From NCBI GenBank assembly GCA_020853795.1, contig JADYYF010000071.1:1-64000 (forward strand): a DNA stretch of 64,000 bases, in the 5' to 3' direction. The notes below the pieces were generated by a model. That model searched no databases. It was not told where the DNA came from and was given only the letters and a program-made list of their open reading frames with translations. Both the position numbers and the translations under genes were made by a program. This DNA comes from Candidatus Zixiibacteriota bacterium (lineage in GTDB: Bacteria; Zixibacteria; MSB-5A5; CAIYYT01). Position 1 is the first letter of the stretch. Each line of letters starts with the position of its first letter. This document shows, one piece after another, positions 18,311 to 26,765 of the stretch.

Positions 18311-20529
18311 AGCGTCTTCTCTTCTTCGCGCTTCGGATAGTCCACCCGGCTGTGAAACGCACCCATCAGCACCTTGGCAAACGCATCCTCGATGCCCTGG
18401 AGATCGGCCAGCGTCAGGTTCGATTCCGCCAGCTGCCCCTGCTGAAATTTATCATTGATCAGCTTGCGAATCAAGTTGCGAATCCGCGCCGGCTTGGGAT
18501 CCTCGAGCGTACGCGATGCCGCTTCCACCGAATCCGCCAGCATCAGAATCGCCGTCTCCTTCGACTGCGGCCGCGGGCCGGGATAGCGAAATTCGGCCTC
18601 GGAAATCTCCTCGTCCGGATGGAGTTCCTTGGCCTTGCTGTAGAAGAAAGACATCAACGATGTGCCGTGGTGCTCTTCGATAAAGGCGATGATCTTGTCC
18701 GGCAGATCGTTCTCCTCTGCCAGCTCGCGTCCGCGTGCAATATGCGATTTGATCACGATCGCCGACATCGACGGTGACAGTTCTTCATGCCGGCTGCGCA
18801 CCCCGACCTGGTTCTCCACGAAGTAGTCGGGAATTTCCATCTTCCCGATATCGTGGTAGTACGCCCCGATACGCGCCAGCAGGGCGTTGGCGCCGATCGT
18901 TTCCGCGGCTGCTTCGCACAGACTGCCGATCACGAGCGAATGGTGATACGTTCCCGGCGACTCCAGTGCCAACCGCTTTAGCAGCGGATGATTCATGTCC
19001 GATAGTTCCAGCAACGTGATATTGGTCGTGAAATTGAAAAGGGATTCGAACAGCGGCAGCGTCGCCATCGCGAGAAATGATGACGCCGCGGCGTTGATGA
19101 GGGCATAACCGCATTGCTGAAGGATGACCTCGCTGGAGGAAAACCGCAACGCCTCCAGCAAGAACGCCGTCGCCGTGATGGCCACCGCCAGGTACAGTGC
19201 GCCGCGGTAGAAATCGGAGCGCTTCTTCACCGCGCGCATCGTGAACGCCGCTACCAGGCCGGAAACCGTCACGATGAAACTGAACTCAAAATTGAATTCG
19301 TAAATGATGCCGAACAGCACCGCTTCGGTGAGCGTCACCAGCACCGCCGTTTCCAGGTCGAAGAGAATCGCCGCCAGAATCACTCCGGCCGCGATCGGCA
19401 CGAGGTAGAGCGACAGCCCGGCCTGTTCGGTAATCAGATAGGCGGTCGCCACACTACCGACCACGATGATCAACAGCGGCAGGATACGGTCGAGACGAAA
19501 TTCGTTCTTGCCGCGCAGGAGATACACCGCCCAGAGAAAGGTCAGATAGACGAAGCTGACAAACAGCAGCCGCGCGAAGATCGGCAGCAGATACTGGAAC
19601 AGCCCCGCCTTGGTGCCCGATTCGGAACGATGCTGAGCCAGGGCATTCAGCCACTCGATATGTGTGCGCGTGACCGGCTCGTTCTTGGCGACGATCCGCT
19701 GCCCGGCGCGGAACCACGTGCGCACCGTCGAGATCGAATTGAGCGCGCTCTCGCGGCGCTTCGTTGTCTCTTCCGGCGAGAATTGCAGGTTGGCCGCGAG
19801 GAACGGCTGCGCAATATCCGACAGCCATTGGCCGCCGATCCTGTGCGGCTCACCGTGGGCCGCCAGATCTTCCTTGAGTTCCAGCCTGGCGCGCGCCAGC
19901 CCGATGATCTGGTCGGCGGCATAAGTCGCGGCGCGATCGCTGCGCTTGATCTGCACCGTCGGGTAGCCCTGCGGCACGATCGTGTCCGCCTCGGCCACAC
20001 CGACCAAATAGCGGTCCAGGAGCGATTCACGGATAACGCGATGGACGACACCGATGCTGTCGGCAGCCATCAGGCGCTGCAGCGCCGCCTCCTTGAACTG
20101 CGGATAAAATACCCGCAGTCGGTCGGCTGCCCGCGCCACGTTCTTGATCCGGTGCTTGATGCTGTCGGCGACCTGGATGAAACGATCGAGCCCACGAATC
20201 GTCGAATCCACCCGCTGCTCGTCATAGACGACGACCGCCGGCAACGAGGTCAGCACCTGGCGGGTCTCGAACTCGAGCTCCTCATCGCTCTTGTAAACCG
20301 GGAAGTCGAACGGCGCGATGATATCCTCGCTCGCGATATCACCCACCATCGGCGCCGAGGGCGGCGCAAAGACATGCGCCATCGGAAACAGGAACGAAGT
20401 GAAAATCACCGCAAAGGCGACCAGCAGGACAATCCAGACCCGCGCCAGCGCGCTCGGACCTTCCCCCGAACTCTCTTTGCGGATACGGCGTCGCACCGTC
20501 CGCAAACCTCTGCGTACTAATGTGAACAT
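18307..20529 (-). CDS. pgpH: 7TM-HD cyclic-dinucleotide phosphodiesterase (PgpH family)
   Basis: PgpH-family proteins hydrolyse cyclic di-AMP at the membrane. The 740-residue product has an N-terminal helix (about 28-48), a large extracytoplasmic 7TMR-HDED domain (about 55-310), seven membrane helices (about 325-505) and a cytoplasmic HD domain (about 520-690) with HHSLVIGSL, ARIGAYYHDIGKM and HHGTSLMSFF. All expected His/Asp ligand motifs are visible. It lies three bases after phoH and overlaps ybeY. No diadenylate cyclase is present in the window, so the cyclic di-AMP role rests on family knowledge. Confidence 0.92.
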   Translation of the reverse strand: MFTLVRRGLRTVRRRIRKESSGEGPSALARVWIVLLVAFAVIFTSFLFPMAHVFAPPSAPMVGDIASEDIIAPFDFPVYKSDEELEFETRQVLTSLPAVVVYDEQRVDSTIRGLDRFIQVADSIKHRIKNVARAADRLRVFYPQFKEAALQRLMAADSIGVVHRVIRESLLDRYLVGVAEADTIVPQGYPTVQIKRSDRAATYAADQIIGLARARLELKEDLAAHGEPHRIGGQWLSDIAQPFLAANLQFSPEETTKRRESALNSISTVRTWFRAGQRIVAKNEPVTRTHIEWLNALAQHRSESGTKAGLFQYLLPIFARLLFVSFVYLTFLWAVYLLRGKNEFRLDRILPLLIIVVGSVATAYLITEQAGLSLYLVPIAAGVILAAILFDLETAVLVTLTEAVLFGIIYEFNFEFSFIVTVSGLVAAFTMRAVKKRSDFYRGALYLAVAITATAFLLEALRFSSSEVILQQCGYALINAAASSFLAMATLPLFESLFNFTTNITLLELSDMNHPLLKRLALESPGTYHHSLVIGSLCEAAAETIGANALLARIGAYYHDIGKMEIPDYFVENQVGVRSRHEELSPSMSAIVIKSHIARGRELAEENDLPDKIIAFIEEHHGTSLMSFFYSKAKELHPDEEISEAEFRYPGPRPQSKETAILMLADSVEAASRTLEDPKPARIRNLIRKLINDKFQQGQLAESNLTLADLQGIEDAFAKVLMGAFHSRVDYPKREEEKTL

Positions 20530-20532
20530 GAA

Positions 20533-21492
20533 TTATCTCTGGCGATTCTCGTAGCGGTCAAACGCGCGGATGATCTGCTTCACCAGGCGGTGCCGCACGA
20601 CGTCCTTGTCCGAGAGATAGATGAACTTGATCTCGGGAATGTCCTTGAGAATCTTCTGAATGGCAATCAGTCCTGATATCCGCTTCCTGTCGAGATCGAT
20701 CTGCGTCACGTCCCCCGTGACAACGGCTTTCGAGCCCTCACCAATACGCGTCAAGAACATTTTCATTTGTGCGACCGTCGTGTTCTGCGCTTCATCCAAT
20801 ATCACAAATGCGCTGTTGAGCGTGCGACCGCGCATGAAGGCCAATGGAACGATCTCGATTACGCCTAATTCCATCAGCTTCTTTATTTTATCGGCAGGAA
20901 GCATGTCGTGTAGAGCGTCATAAACTGGACGAAGATAGGGGTCGACCTTGGCGCGGATGTCCCCCGGCAAGAATCCCAACGATTCTCCCGCCTCCACCGC
21001 CGGTCGCACCAGGATAATGCGGCCAAAGGCCTTATTCCGCAGCCCGGCAACTGCTTCAGCTACAGCAAGATAGGTCTTACCGGTACCGGCCGGGCCGATG
21101 CCGAACACGATATCGTGCTTCTCGATCGCTTCGAGGTATTCCTTCTGGCCGATCGTCTTGGGCTTGATGTCGGCTTTGTAGATGCTCGTCAGCGCGGTGG
21201 CAATATCAAGCTCAGCGGCCGGCCCCTGCCCAGACTCCTTGATGAAGGTAATCGCGTAATTGAGATATTGCTCCGAAATCTCGCCCTTACGCTGCAAGCG
21301 TTCGAACAGATCGTAGAAGAGAATCTCGGCCAGATGTGCATCCGGCCCCGTGATCGTGACCGTCTCGCCCCGAGCCACGATTTGCACATCAAATCCGGCC
21401 TCGATCGTCTTGATCAGATTGTTATTGCTCGCGAATAAGATTCGCGGATCGACGTTCTTAACCTCGATCTTTTTTCCGTTCGGGTCACTCAA
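20533..21492 (-). CDS. phoH: PhoH-like ATPase
   Basis: PhoH-type ATPases are RNA-associated P-loop proteins frequently linked to ybeY. The 319-residue product has an N-terminal KH-like region (about 1-110), then the PhoH domain with Walker A GPAGTGKT (133-140), the motif LVRPAVEAGESLGFLPGD and Walker B VILDEAQN, ending with the VTGDVTQIDL sensor motif. It is the first gene of the phoH-pgpH-ybeY-corC run. The start at 21492 lies about 75 bases after the aspS terminator, so transcription probably begins in that gap. The precise cellular role of the family remains uncertain. Confidence 0.93.
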   Translation of the reverse strand: MSDPNGKKIEVKNVDPRILFASNNNLIKTIEAGFDVQIVARGETVTITGPDAHLAEILFYDLFERLQRKGEISEQYLNYAITFIKESGQGPAAELDIATALTSIYKADIKPKTIGQKEYLEAIEKHDIVFGIGPAGTGKTYLAVAEAVAGLRNKAFGRIILVRPAVEAGESLGFLPGDIRAKVDPYLRPVYDALHDMLPADKIKKLMELGVIEIVPLAFMRGRTLNSAFVILDEAQNTTVAQMKMFLTRIGEGSKAVVTGDVTQIDLDRKRISGLIAIQKILKDIPEIKFIYLSDKDVVRHRLVKQIIRAFDRYENRQR

Positions 21493-21570
21493 TCAGGTTT
21501 TCTTCACACCTCATTGTTTACCGTTGGCTGTCTAAAGGAATTCTCCCTCCATACACAGCACAACACAAAA

Positions 21571-21597
21571 AGAATTCCCCACCCGAGGGGTGGGGTC
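21571..21597 (-). terminator. Rho-independent terminator of aspS
   Basis: CCCCACCC (21577-21584) pairs perfectly with GGGTGGGG (21588-21595) around a GAG loop. On the minus strand the stem is followed by AATTCTTTTTGTG. It separates aspS from phoH. Confidence 0.9.
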
Positions 21598-21624
21598 AAT
21601 TCTCTCCCCGGTAAATCTAAGCGA

Positions 21625-23451
21625 TTACTTCTTCTTGTCAATAGCTATCGACAGATGTAATTCAGCCAGCTGCTCCGGCTCAATCTCAGTCGGAGCACCG
21701 TCCATAAGCGATTGTGCCGCAGTGGTTTTTGGGAATGCAATCACGTCGCGCAGCGAGTCCGAGTCGGTCATGATCGCCGTCACGCGGTCCAAGCCCAGTG
21801 CAATGCCCCCGTGCGGCGGAGCGCCGTATTTCAAAGCATTCAGCAAGAAACCGAACATCCGCTCCGCGCGGGCATCGTCCATTCCGAGAATGTTCAGCAC
21901 TTTCTTCTGCATATCTGAGCGATAATTACGAATTCCCCCCGAGGCCAACTCGAATCCGTTGCAGACCAGATCGTACTGATTTGCGCGAATCCGCGCCCAC
22001 GGGTGATTTGGATCGGCTAGCGCCAGCGAACTCGTGAAGCCCTCATCAAGCAGTGGAATATCCGGCTCCTTCGGCGACGTCACGATGTTGTGCATCGCAT
22101 CAAACCGGCCGATCTCCTTGTTGTACTCGAACAATGGGAAATCGGTCACCCACAGAAACACGTACTTCGACTTATCGATCAGCCCGAACCTCTTGCCGCA
22201 ATAACTGCGCACGCGGCCGAGGATCATTTCGGTCGGCAGCTTGACACCGGCGGCAATCAGAATCAAATCGCCGTCGTGTGCCTGCCCCAATTCTTTCAAC
22301 TTCGCGACGGTCTGATCCGTGAGGAACTTCTTGATCGGCGATTTCACTTCCTCAGCCAGCGCGATCCACGCCAGCCCCTTCGCTCCGGCAAGTTTGGCCT
22401 CAGCCTCGATCTCCTCAAGCTGCTTGCGCGAAAGTCCGGCCTGCCCCTTGACGACCATGCCTTTGACGACACCGCCCGTAGCGAGGGCATCGGCGAACAC
22501 TTTGAATTCGGTCCCGCCAAATGCCGGCCCGAAATCCACCAGCTTCATCTCATAGCGACAGTCCGGCTTGTCGGAGCCGTACTCGCTCATGATCTGGTCA
22601 TACGGAAATCGCGGAAACGGCGCTGCGATGTCGACATTCATCACTTGCCGGAACGCATACTTCATCATTCCCTCGACGACCGTGAAAATGTCGTCCTGCG
22701 TGACAAACGACATCTCGATGTCAATCTGCGTATGCTCCGGCTGGCGGTCGGCGCGCAGGTCTTCGTCGCGCAGACAGCGTGCGAGCTGGAAATAACGGTC
22801 GAAGCCGGCAATCATCAGGATTTGCTTGAATAACTGCGGCGATTGCGGCAGCGCGTAGAACTTGCCCGGATGCACTCGCGACGGCACCACGTAGTCGCGC
22901 GCGCCCTCCGGCGTCGAGCGCATCATCAACGGCGTCTCGATCTCAAGGAATCTCTGCTCGTGCATATACTGCCGCACCGCAAACGCCAGCCGATGGCGCA
23001 GCTCGATCTTGTCCGCCAGAAAACGGCGGCGCAGATCGAGATAGCGGTAGGTCAGCCGCAAGTCTTCATTGGCCGTAGTCTCTTCCTCAATTTCAAACGG
23101 CGGCGTCTCCGACTCGGCCAGCACTTCGAAATCGCGCACGTCCACCTCGATTGCGCCGGTCGCAAGGTTCGGATTGATCATCCCCTCCGGACGCAGCATC
23201 ACCGTGCCGACGACGGCAATGACGAATTCGCCGCGGAAATGCCCCGCCTCGTTCATCTGTTCCTCGGTGAAATTCTGCGGATGGAAAACCACCTGCGTGA
23301 TGCCAAACCGGTCGCGCAGATCGATAAACAGGATTCCGCCGTGATTGCGATATTTCTTGACCCAGCCGTTGAGCCGGACCGTTTGCCCCGCGTGCGCCTT
23401 GGTCAGTTCGCCGCAGGTGTGCGTGCGTTGAAATTGCGAAAAAGGTCTCAT
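21625..23451 (-). CDS. aspS: Aspartyl-tRNA synthetase
   Basis: This class II synthetase charges tRNA-Asp. The 608-residue bacterial-type product has an OB-fold anticodon domain (about 1-110, with LNGWVKKYRNHGG), class II motif 1 (about 155-180), motif 2 (FQLARCLRDEDLRADRQPEHTQ), the GAD insertion (about 300-410) and motif 3 (GIALGLDRV). ATG 23451 follows GGAAG and starts MRPFSQFQRTHTCGEL, as expected. The open frame continues upstream to 23514, but those 21 extra codons read through a palindromic repeat and are not part of the protein. Confidence 0.96.
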   Translation of the reverse strand: MRPFSQFQRTHTCGELTKAHAGQTVRLNGWVKKYRNHGGILFIDLRDRFGITQVVFHPQNFTEEQMNEAGHFRGEFVIAVVGTVMLRPEGMINPNLATGAIEVDVRDFEVLAESETPPFEIEEETTANEDLRLTYRYLDLRRRFLADKIELRHRLAFAVRQYMHEQRFLEIETPLMMRSTPEGARDYVVPSRVHPGKFYALPQSPQLFKQILMIAGFDRYFQLARCLRDEDLRADRQPEHTQIDIEMSFVTQDDIFTVVEGMMKYAFRQVMNVDIAAPFPRFPYDQIMSEYGSDKPDCRYEMKLVDFGPAFGGTEFKVFADALATGGVVKGMVVKGQAGLSRKQLEEIEAEAKLAGAKGLAWIALAEEVKSPIKKFLTDQTVAKLKELGQAHDGDLILIAAGVKLPTEMILGRVRSYCGKRFGLIDKSKYVFLWVTDFPLFEYNKEIGRFDAMHNIVTSPKEPDIPLLDEGFTSSLALADPNHPWARIRANQYDLVCNGFELASGGIRNYRSDMQKKVLNILGMDDARAERMFGFLLNALKYGAPPHGGIALGLDRVTAIMTDSDSLRDVIAFPKTTAAQSLMDGAPTEIEPEQLAELHLSIAIDKKK

Positions 23452-23474
23452 TCTGCTTCCGTAATCATAGTTTT

Positions 23475-23501
23475 CCCACCCTTCGCTCCGCTCCGGGTGG
23501 G
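23475..23501. repeat. Palindromic element in the aspS leader
   Basis: CCCACCC (23475-23481) and GGGTGGG (23495-23501) flank TTCGCTCCGCTCC. In one frame of the minus strand this reads HPERSEG. It resembles dispersed palindromic intergenic elements; there is only one copy in the window. Confidence 0.5.
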
Positions 23502-23727
23502 CGACAGTTGGCACGAGATTGTGCGATTGGCCGCGAATTTAGCGGCGGATTAGCCGCGAAGATAATCAAATAGAGAGATTTTCAAAGAGGAATTGTTGGC
23601 ATCGCCGATCGCTTCCTGACCACGCCCGATGCCTCAACATTTCTCGTTGCAATGCTGGCGATCTCTGCTACTTTCCCTGAATGATGAGCGTTCCGACAGC
23701 GACAACTAATGCCGAGAACCGATCCCA

Positions 23728-24291
23728 ATGAGTTTGTTGACCGTTCTCGCCATCGCCGTCGGTCTGGCGATGGACGCCTTCGCCGTCGCGGTCGCGGTCG
23801 GGACGCGCCTGCACCCGCTTACCTTTCGCCACTACTTCCGCCTCTCATTTCACTTCGGACTCTTCCAGGCACTGATGCCGGTCATCGGCTGGTACCTCGG
23901 CACCAAGGTCGAACATCTGATCGGTTCCCTCGACCACTGGCTCGCCTTTGCCTTGTTGGTCTGGATCGGCGGCAAGATGCTGTTTGATGCTTACCGCCAC
24001 AAAGAGCACATCAACGTCGCCCTCGCCGATCCGACGCGCAAGTGGTCGCTGGTGCTGTTGTCGATCGCGACCAGCATCGATGCGCTGGCGGTCGGTCTGT
24101 CGGTGGCGCTGCTGCAGGTCAGTATCCTGATGCCGAGCGTCGTGATCGGCATCGTCGCGCTAGCCTTCACCGCGATCGGCTTGCTCTGCGGCCACTGTCT
24201 CGGCGCGCGCATCGGCCGCCGCGCGGAATTTGTCGGCGGCATCATCCTGATCGTGATCGGGGCGCGCATTCTGATTGCGCATCTGATTTGA
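23728..24291 (+). CDS. mntP: Manganese efflux pump MntP
   Basis: MntP exports Mn(II) across the inner membrane. The 187-residue product has six predicted membrane helices and the two conserved Asp-containing repeats of the family (GLAMDAFAVAVAVG near residue 13 and ATSIDALAVGLSVA near residue 113). Length and topology match the family. Upstream DNA (23452-23727) shows no yybP-ykoY-like riboswitch. The gene stands alone, divergent from aspS. An upstream ATG in another frame at 23709 is out of register. Confidence 0.92.
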   Translation: MSLLTVLAIAVGLAMDAFAVAVAVGTRLHPLTFRHYFRLSFHFGLFQALMPVIGWYLGTKVEHLIGSLDHWLAFALLVWIGGKMLFDAYRHKEHINVALADPTRKWSLVLLSIATSIDALAVGLSVALLQVSILMPSVVIGIVALAFTAIGLLCGHCLGARIGRRAEFVGGIILIVIGARILIAHLI

Positions 24292-24322
24292 TCGCGCCAC
24301 AGTGCGCCGGTCCATATTTCGA

Positions 24323-24351
24323 TTGCATTCTTTGCGCGGAACTCGTATACA
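24323..24351 (+). promoter_or_regulatory. Possible promoter of the S9 peptidase gene
   Basis: TTGCAT and TATACA are 17 bases apart, about 60 bases before ATG 24410. Confidence 0.45.
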
Positions 24352-24409
24352 AGCTTCTACGTAAACTGCAACTATCGAAACGAGTTGCAGCTGCCCTGAA
24401 GGAGAATTC

Positions 24410-26404
24410 ATGAAGAAGCGCAAAATCACCAAGGATGACTTGCTGAAAATGAAGTTTGTCGACGGCGTTGCCTTGTCGCCGGACGAAACCGAAATCGCGG
24501 TCAACGTCCGCACCATTGCCGCAGACAAGAAGAAATACCATTCGCATTTGTACATGATCAACGTCGACGGCTCCGACCTGCGCCAGTACACGCACGGCGA
24601 GGTCTCCGATTCGGTGCCGGTGTTTTCACGCGACGGCAAGTGGCTGGCGTTTGTATCGAAGCGCAATGACAAGAAGGGCATCTACGTCATGCCGCGCCAC
24701 GGCGGCGAACCGCGGCTGCTCAACGATATGGAAGGCGATTTCGGCGACCTGCAGTTCACGCCTGACTCCAAGAAGATTCTGTGCACGTTTCGCAAGTACG
24801 ACGACGTGCCCAAGACCAAGGACGGTAAGCGCGAAACTCCGGTCTATCGCCATATCACCCGGTTGTTCCACAAGCTCGACAACTACGGCTTTATGCCGAA
24901 AGAGGAAGCGCAGATCTGGACGATCGACCTGACGACGGGCAAAGGCACCCAGCTCACCAAGGGCGGCGTCGAGAAGTCCTCGGTGACCTGCTCGCCGGAC
25001 GGCCGCTGGATTGCCTATGTCACCAACATCCAGCGCAACTTCGATCTCTATCCCGATCTGCAGGATATCTTCATCATGCCTGCCCATGGCGGCAAGGCGC
25101 GATTGATTGCGACACCCAAAGGTCCGCTCGGCTTCGTCAAGTTCTCGCCCGACGGCAAATTCCTCGCCTATCTCGGCCACGACAACCCCGATGACTCCTG
25201 GGGCGTGACCAACTGGAACGCCTGGAAAGTCCCGGTGCGCGGCGGCAAAGCGGTCAATCTTACCAAACGACTTGACCGCTACTGCATGGACGAGACGATC
25301 TCCGATACCGTCGAAGCCCACTCCGGCGGTCTGGTGCATTGGTCACCCGACGGCCGCTGGATTTACTTTGTGCTCAGCGACTCCGGCAGCACCAATCTCT
25401 ACCGCGTCTCTGCCAGCGGCCGCGTCATCGAGCCGGTCGTGCGCGGCAAACAGCATGTCATGGGCGCCTCCCTCAACGGCAAAACGACCAAAGTCGCCCT
25501 CGTGATCTCGAATCACACTTTGCCGGCGGAAGTCCATGCGTTCGACCTCGTCAAGCGCAATGCCCGGGTCGAGAAATTGACCGCCTTCAACAAAGCGCTC
25601 ATGGACGAAATCATGCTGGCCAAGCCGGAGGAAATCATTTTCCGCGGCAAGGGTAACTATCCGGTCCACGGCTGGATCATGAAACCGCCCGATTTCTCGC
25701 CGCGCCGCAAGTATCCGTCGGTGCTGGAGATTCACGGCGGTCCGCGCGTGCAGTACGGCAACAGCTTCTTCCACGAATTCCAGGTGCTCGCCGCTGCCGG
25801 CTATGTCGTGTATTTCAGCAACATCCGCGGCGGTCAGGGTTATGGCGAGAAGCACGCTGACACCATTACCAACGCCTGGGGCACGGTCGATTTCGATGAC
25901 TGTATGGCATTCGCCGACTACATGGAAGCCAAGCCCTACATTAACAAGAAGCGCATGGGCGTGACCGGCGGCAGCTACGGTGGTTACATGACCAATTGGA
26001 TCGTCGGGCACACCAACCGCTTTGCCGCGGCGATCACCCAGCGCTCGGTCGTCAATCTCGAGTCGATGTTTGGCTCCTCCGATATCGGCTACCTGATGAC
26101 GAAGGAAATCTTCGGCACGCCTTACAACAATCTCGATAATTGGCGCAAGATGTCGCCGCTGACCTATGTCAAGAAGATCCGCACGCCGCTGCTGATCTCG
26201 CACTCGGAGCAGGACTTGCGCTGCCCGATCGAGCAGGGTGAGCAGCTATTCATTTCACTCAAGATGCTCGGCCGGACGGTCGAGATGATCCGCTTCCCGG
26301 ATGAACCGCACGGCTTGTCGCGTTGCGGCCGGCCCGACCGGCGGCTGGTGCGGCTCGAGTGGTTCGTCAAGTGGTTTGACCGCTACCTGAAAGGCAAGAA
26401 GTAG
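24410..26404 (+). CDS. S9-family acylaminoacyl/dipeptidyl peptidase, cytoplasmic
   Basis: A prolyl-oligopeptidase-clan serine peptidase of the S9C type. Residues about 1-400 form a WD40-like propeller with repeated SPDGKW/SPDGRW phrases, and about 420-664 the alpha/beta-hydrolase domain. The catalytic triad is Ser522 in GGSYGGYM, Asp in HSEQDLRCP and His in DEPHGLS. There is no signal peptide, so it should act on short peptides in the cytoplasm. AAGGAG is six bases before ATG. Its stop TAG shares a base with the GTG of the next small gene. A different, exported S9 enzyme lies at 33287-35425. Confidence 0.92.
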   Translation: MKKRKITKDDLLKMKFVDGVALSPDETEIAVNVRTIAADKKKYHSHLYMINVDGSDLRQYTHGEVSDSVPVFSRDGKWLAFVSKRNDKKGIYVMPRHGGEPRLLNDMEGDFGDLQFTPDSKKILCTFRKYDDVPKTKDGKRETPVYRHITRLFHKLDNYGFMPKEEAQIWTIDLTTGKGTQLTKGGVEKSSVTCSPDGRWIAYVTNIQRNFDLYPDLQDIFIMPAHGGKARLIATPKGPLGFVKFSPDGKFLAYLGHDNPDDSWGVTNWNAWKVPVRGGKAVNLTKRLDRYCMDETISDTVEAHSGGLVHWSPDGRWIYFVLSDSGSTNLYRVSASGRVIEPVVRGKQHVMGASLNGKTTKVALVISNHTLPAEVHAFDLVKRNARVEKLTAFNKALMDEIMLAKPEEIIFRGKGNYPVHGWIMKPPDFSPRRKYPSVLEIHGGPRVQYGNSFFHEFQVLAAAGYVVYFSNIRGGQGYGEKHADTITNAWGTVDFDDCMAFADYMEAKPYINKKRMGVTGGSYGGYMTNWIVGHTNRFAAAITQRSVVNLESMFGSSDIGYLMTKEIFGTPYNNLDNWRKMSPLTYVKKIRTPLLISHSEQDLRCPIEQGEQLFISLKMLGRTVEMIRFPDEPHGLSRCGRPDRRLVRLEWFVKWFDRYLKGKK

Positions 26405-26706
26405 TGGCCGCTGGAGCTGCTGCCGGAAGCGGCGCGGCTGCGGCCGCCGCCAAAGCCGCGCGCGAACAAATTGAACTCAAGCTCAAATGGGAGATTGTGA
26501 CGATGTTCGAACCGATTGCCTGCCCCTCATGCGGTCGCGGCAAACTTCTGCCGCTGCTCATGACTAACGCCACCAACTGGGTGTGCAGCGAGCCGACCTG
26601 CACCTACATCATCCATCAGCATGGCTCGGACAACACCAAGGTTTGGAAAGGGCTGGCGCACAAACCGAACCAGCAGCCCTCTGACGGCTGGCTAGAAACG
26701 CCCTAG
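26404..26706 (+). CDS. Small zinc-ribbon protein, function unknown
   Basis: The C-terminal two thirds carries a CPSCGRG...CSEPTC cysteine set, like zinc ribbons of topoisomerase or regulatory proteins. The first 33 residues in the longest frame are Ala-rich then Lys/Glu-helical. The start is uncertain: GTG 26404 overlaps the peptidase stop as TAGTG and gives 100 residues, whereas ATG 26503, preceded by GGGAG, gives 67. The coding sense of the Ala-rich part is unproven. The gene should be co-transcribed with the peptidase. Confidence 0.6.
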   Translation: MAAGAAAGSGAAAAAAKAAREQIELKLKWEIVTMFEPIACPSCGRGKLLPLLMTNATNWVCSEPTCTYIIHQHGSDNTKVWKGLAHKPNQQPSDGWLETP

Positions 26707-26765
26707 CTTCAACGAGCAGAGAGGTTCGCCGGCGGCGCGCCTCTCTGCCCGCCCGCACATTCAAT

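Noticed and set aside
19114-20520. A 468-codon open frame opposite pgpH
   Set aside because: Antisense shadow: strongly biased to Arg, Gln, Asp and His and without membrane or domain features.
23451-23514. An N-terminal extension of aspS
   Set aside because: The extra codons come from a palindromic repeat, and the real start has a ribosome binding site and a family N-terminus.
23510-23527. TTGGCACG-like sigma-54 box before mntP
   Set aside because: The GG and GC of a true -24/-12 box must be 10 bases apart; here the GC is one base off.
23452-23727. yybP-ykoY manganese riboswitch before mntP
   Set aside because: No conserved helix set or the typical GGGGAGUA/UACC loops could be traced in the gap.
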